Of a stretch of DNA of 64,000 bases, positions 63,224 to 64,000 are shown piece after piece. The stretch covers positions 173,300 through 237,299 of the forward strand of contig NZ_KZ477988.1 in NCBI RefSeq assembly GCF_002837185.1, given 5' to 3'. The translations under genes were made by a program, and so were the position numbers. The notes under the pieces were generated by a model. The model had not been told where the DNA came from and did not search any database. It saw only the letters and a program-made list of their open reading frames with translations. The DNA is from Pseudomonas fluorescens. Its GTDB lineage: Bacteria; Pseudomonadota; Gammaproteobacteria; Pseudomonadales; Pseudomonadaceae. Numbering within the stretch: the stretch's first letter is position 1; each line of letters begins with the position of its first letter.

Positions 63224-64000
63224 TTATTCGTGGTATTGCGCCGACAGTTCATGCACCGCGCGCAGGAACGCACCCGCATGCTCCGGGTTCACTTCCGGCG
63301 TAATGCCATGGCCGAGGTTGAACACGTGGCCGGTGCCCTTGCCGTAGCTGGCGAGGATGCGGCCGACTTCGGTGCGGATCGCTTCCGGCTTGGCGTACAG
63401 CACGGTGGGGTCCATGTTGCCTTGCAGTGCAACTTGACCGCCAACGCGACGGCGGGCTTCGCCGATATCGCAGGTCCAGTCCAGGCCCAATGCATCGGCG
63501 CCCGCGTCGGCGATGCTTTCCAGCCACAGGCCGCCGCCCTTGGTGAACAGGATGACCGGCACTTTGCGGCCTTCGTGTTCGCGGATCAGGCCGCTGACGA
63601 TCTTGCGCATGTAGGCCAGGGAGAATTCCTGGTAGGCCGCCGCCGACAGGTTGCCGCCCCAGGTGTCGAAAATCTGCACGGCTTGGGCGCCGGCCATGAT
63701 CTGGCCGTTGAGGTAGGCGGTGACCGACTGCGCCAGCTTGTCCAGCAACAGGTGCATGGCTTGCGGGTTGTCGTAGAGCATGGCCTTGGTCTTGCGGAAG
63801 TCTTTCGACGAGCCGCCTTCGACCATGTAGGTCGCCAGGGTCCACGGGCTGCCGGAGAAGCCGATCAGCGGTACGCGGCCATTAAGCTCGCGGCGAATGG
63901 TGCTGACGGCATCCATCACATAGCCAAGGTCTTTGTGCGGATCAGGAATCGGCAGGGCTTCGATGTCGGCCAGGGTACTGACGACTTTCTTGAAACGCGG
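63224..64000 (-). CDS. hemE: Uroporphyrinogen decarboxylase HemE (partial, 5' end beyond window)
   Basis: The C-terminal 258 residues of HemE, which decarboxylates uroporphyrinogen III to coproporphyrinogen III in haem synthesis. The reading frame is open to the window edge, starting with [20 protein letters not shown]. It continues with [38 protein letters not shown] and [19 protein letters not shown] near the end. The catalytic tyrosine and the substrate-binding His are within the last two blocks. The start lies outside the window. Confidence 0.96.
   Translation of the reverse strand, partial: PRFKKVVSTLADIEALPIPDPHKDLGYVMDAVSTIRRELNGRVPLIGFSGSPWTLATYMVEGGSSKDFRKTKAMLYDNPQAMHLLLDKLAQSVTAYLNGQIMAGAQAVQIFDTWGGNLSAAAYQEFSLAYMRKIVSGLIREHEGRKVPVILFTKGGGLWLESIADAGADALGLDWTCDIGEARRRVGGQVALQGNMDPTVLYAKPEAIRTEVGRILASYGKGTGHVFNLGHGITPEVNPEHAGAFLRAVHELSAQYHE

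Overview
The window is a chromosomal segment of a fluorescent pseudomonad, most likely of the Pseudomonas fluorescens group. The evidence is the high GC content, a long run of genes in the order seen around PA5006-PA5034 of P. aeruginosa PAO1 (LPS core genes, glnE, aceE, aceF, dipA, msrA, rlmJ, acyl-CoA dehydrogenase, K+/H+ antiporter, mscK, selO, parA, LysR regulator, MFS transporter, hemE), and many palindromic repeats of the GTGGGAGGGGGCTTGC and GAGCGAGCTTGCTCGC types. Those synteny statements come from memory of PAO1, not from a search.

Layout. Positions 1-300 hold a tandem array of repeat pairs. Positions 309-7267 (minus) are one overlapping LPS inner-core operon: waaF, waaC, waaG, waaP and three further kinase-fold genes. 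glnE (minus) diverges from aceE-aceF (plus) over a control region with two copies of a perfect dyad. dipA and msrA follow. msrA and rlmJ converge on a junction that carries a tandem duplication, including copies of the ends of both genes. Positions 19936-22679 are a vgrG plus DUF4123 adaptor pair with no effector beside it. putP and putA diverge over a region with five PutA-type sites. An acyl-CoA dehydrogenase converges on a second-type zapA/coiled-coil pair. A chemoreceptor with a flagellar-sigma-like promoter, nhaP2, mscK and selO follow. Then come a higBA toxin-antitoxin pair with twin operators, trxC, a small DUF3077/DUF6124-like gene behind a structured leader, and an orphan parA.

Positions 43443-60754 are a 20-gene plus-strand operon for an aryl polyene (APE) pigment. 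It contains a ketosynthase/chain-length-factor set, two acyl carrier proteins, a ketoreductase, dehydratases, an acyl-activating enzyme fused to a dehydratase-like domain, an aromatic amino-acid ammonia-lyase, a halogenase-family flavoprotein, a methyltransferase, a thioesterase, acyl- and glycosyltransferases, and a LolA-like protein plus MMPL exporter. Most neighbours overlap by 1-25 bases, so the operon is probably translationally coupled. A LysR/MFS divergent pair and the 3' part of hemE close the window.

The most unusual observations are four. First, a leader RNA before the small gene at 41653 has two identical 8-nt loops on differently sequenced stems and a complementary third loop. Second, the LolA-like gene of the APE operon begins with two repeat elements read in frame as its signal-peptide region. 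Third, the msrA-rlmJ duplication copied gene ends together with the repeat pair. Fourth, one repeat pair is nested inside another upstream of nhaP2. No tRNA, rRNA, CRISPR array, prophage or transposase was seen.
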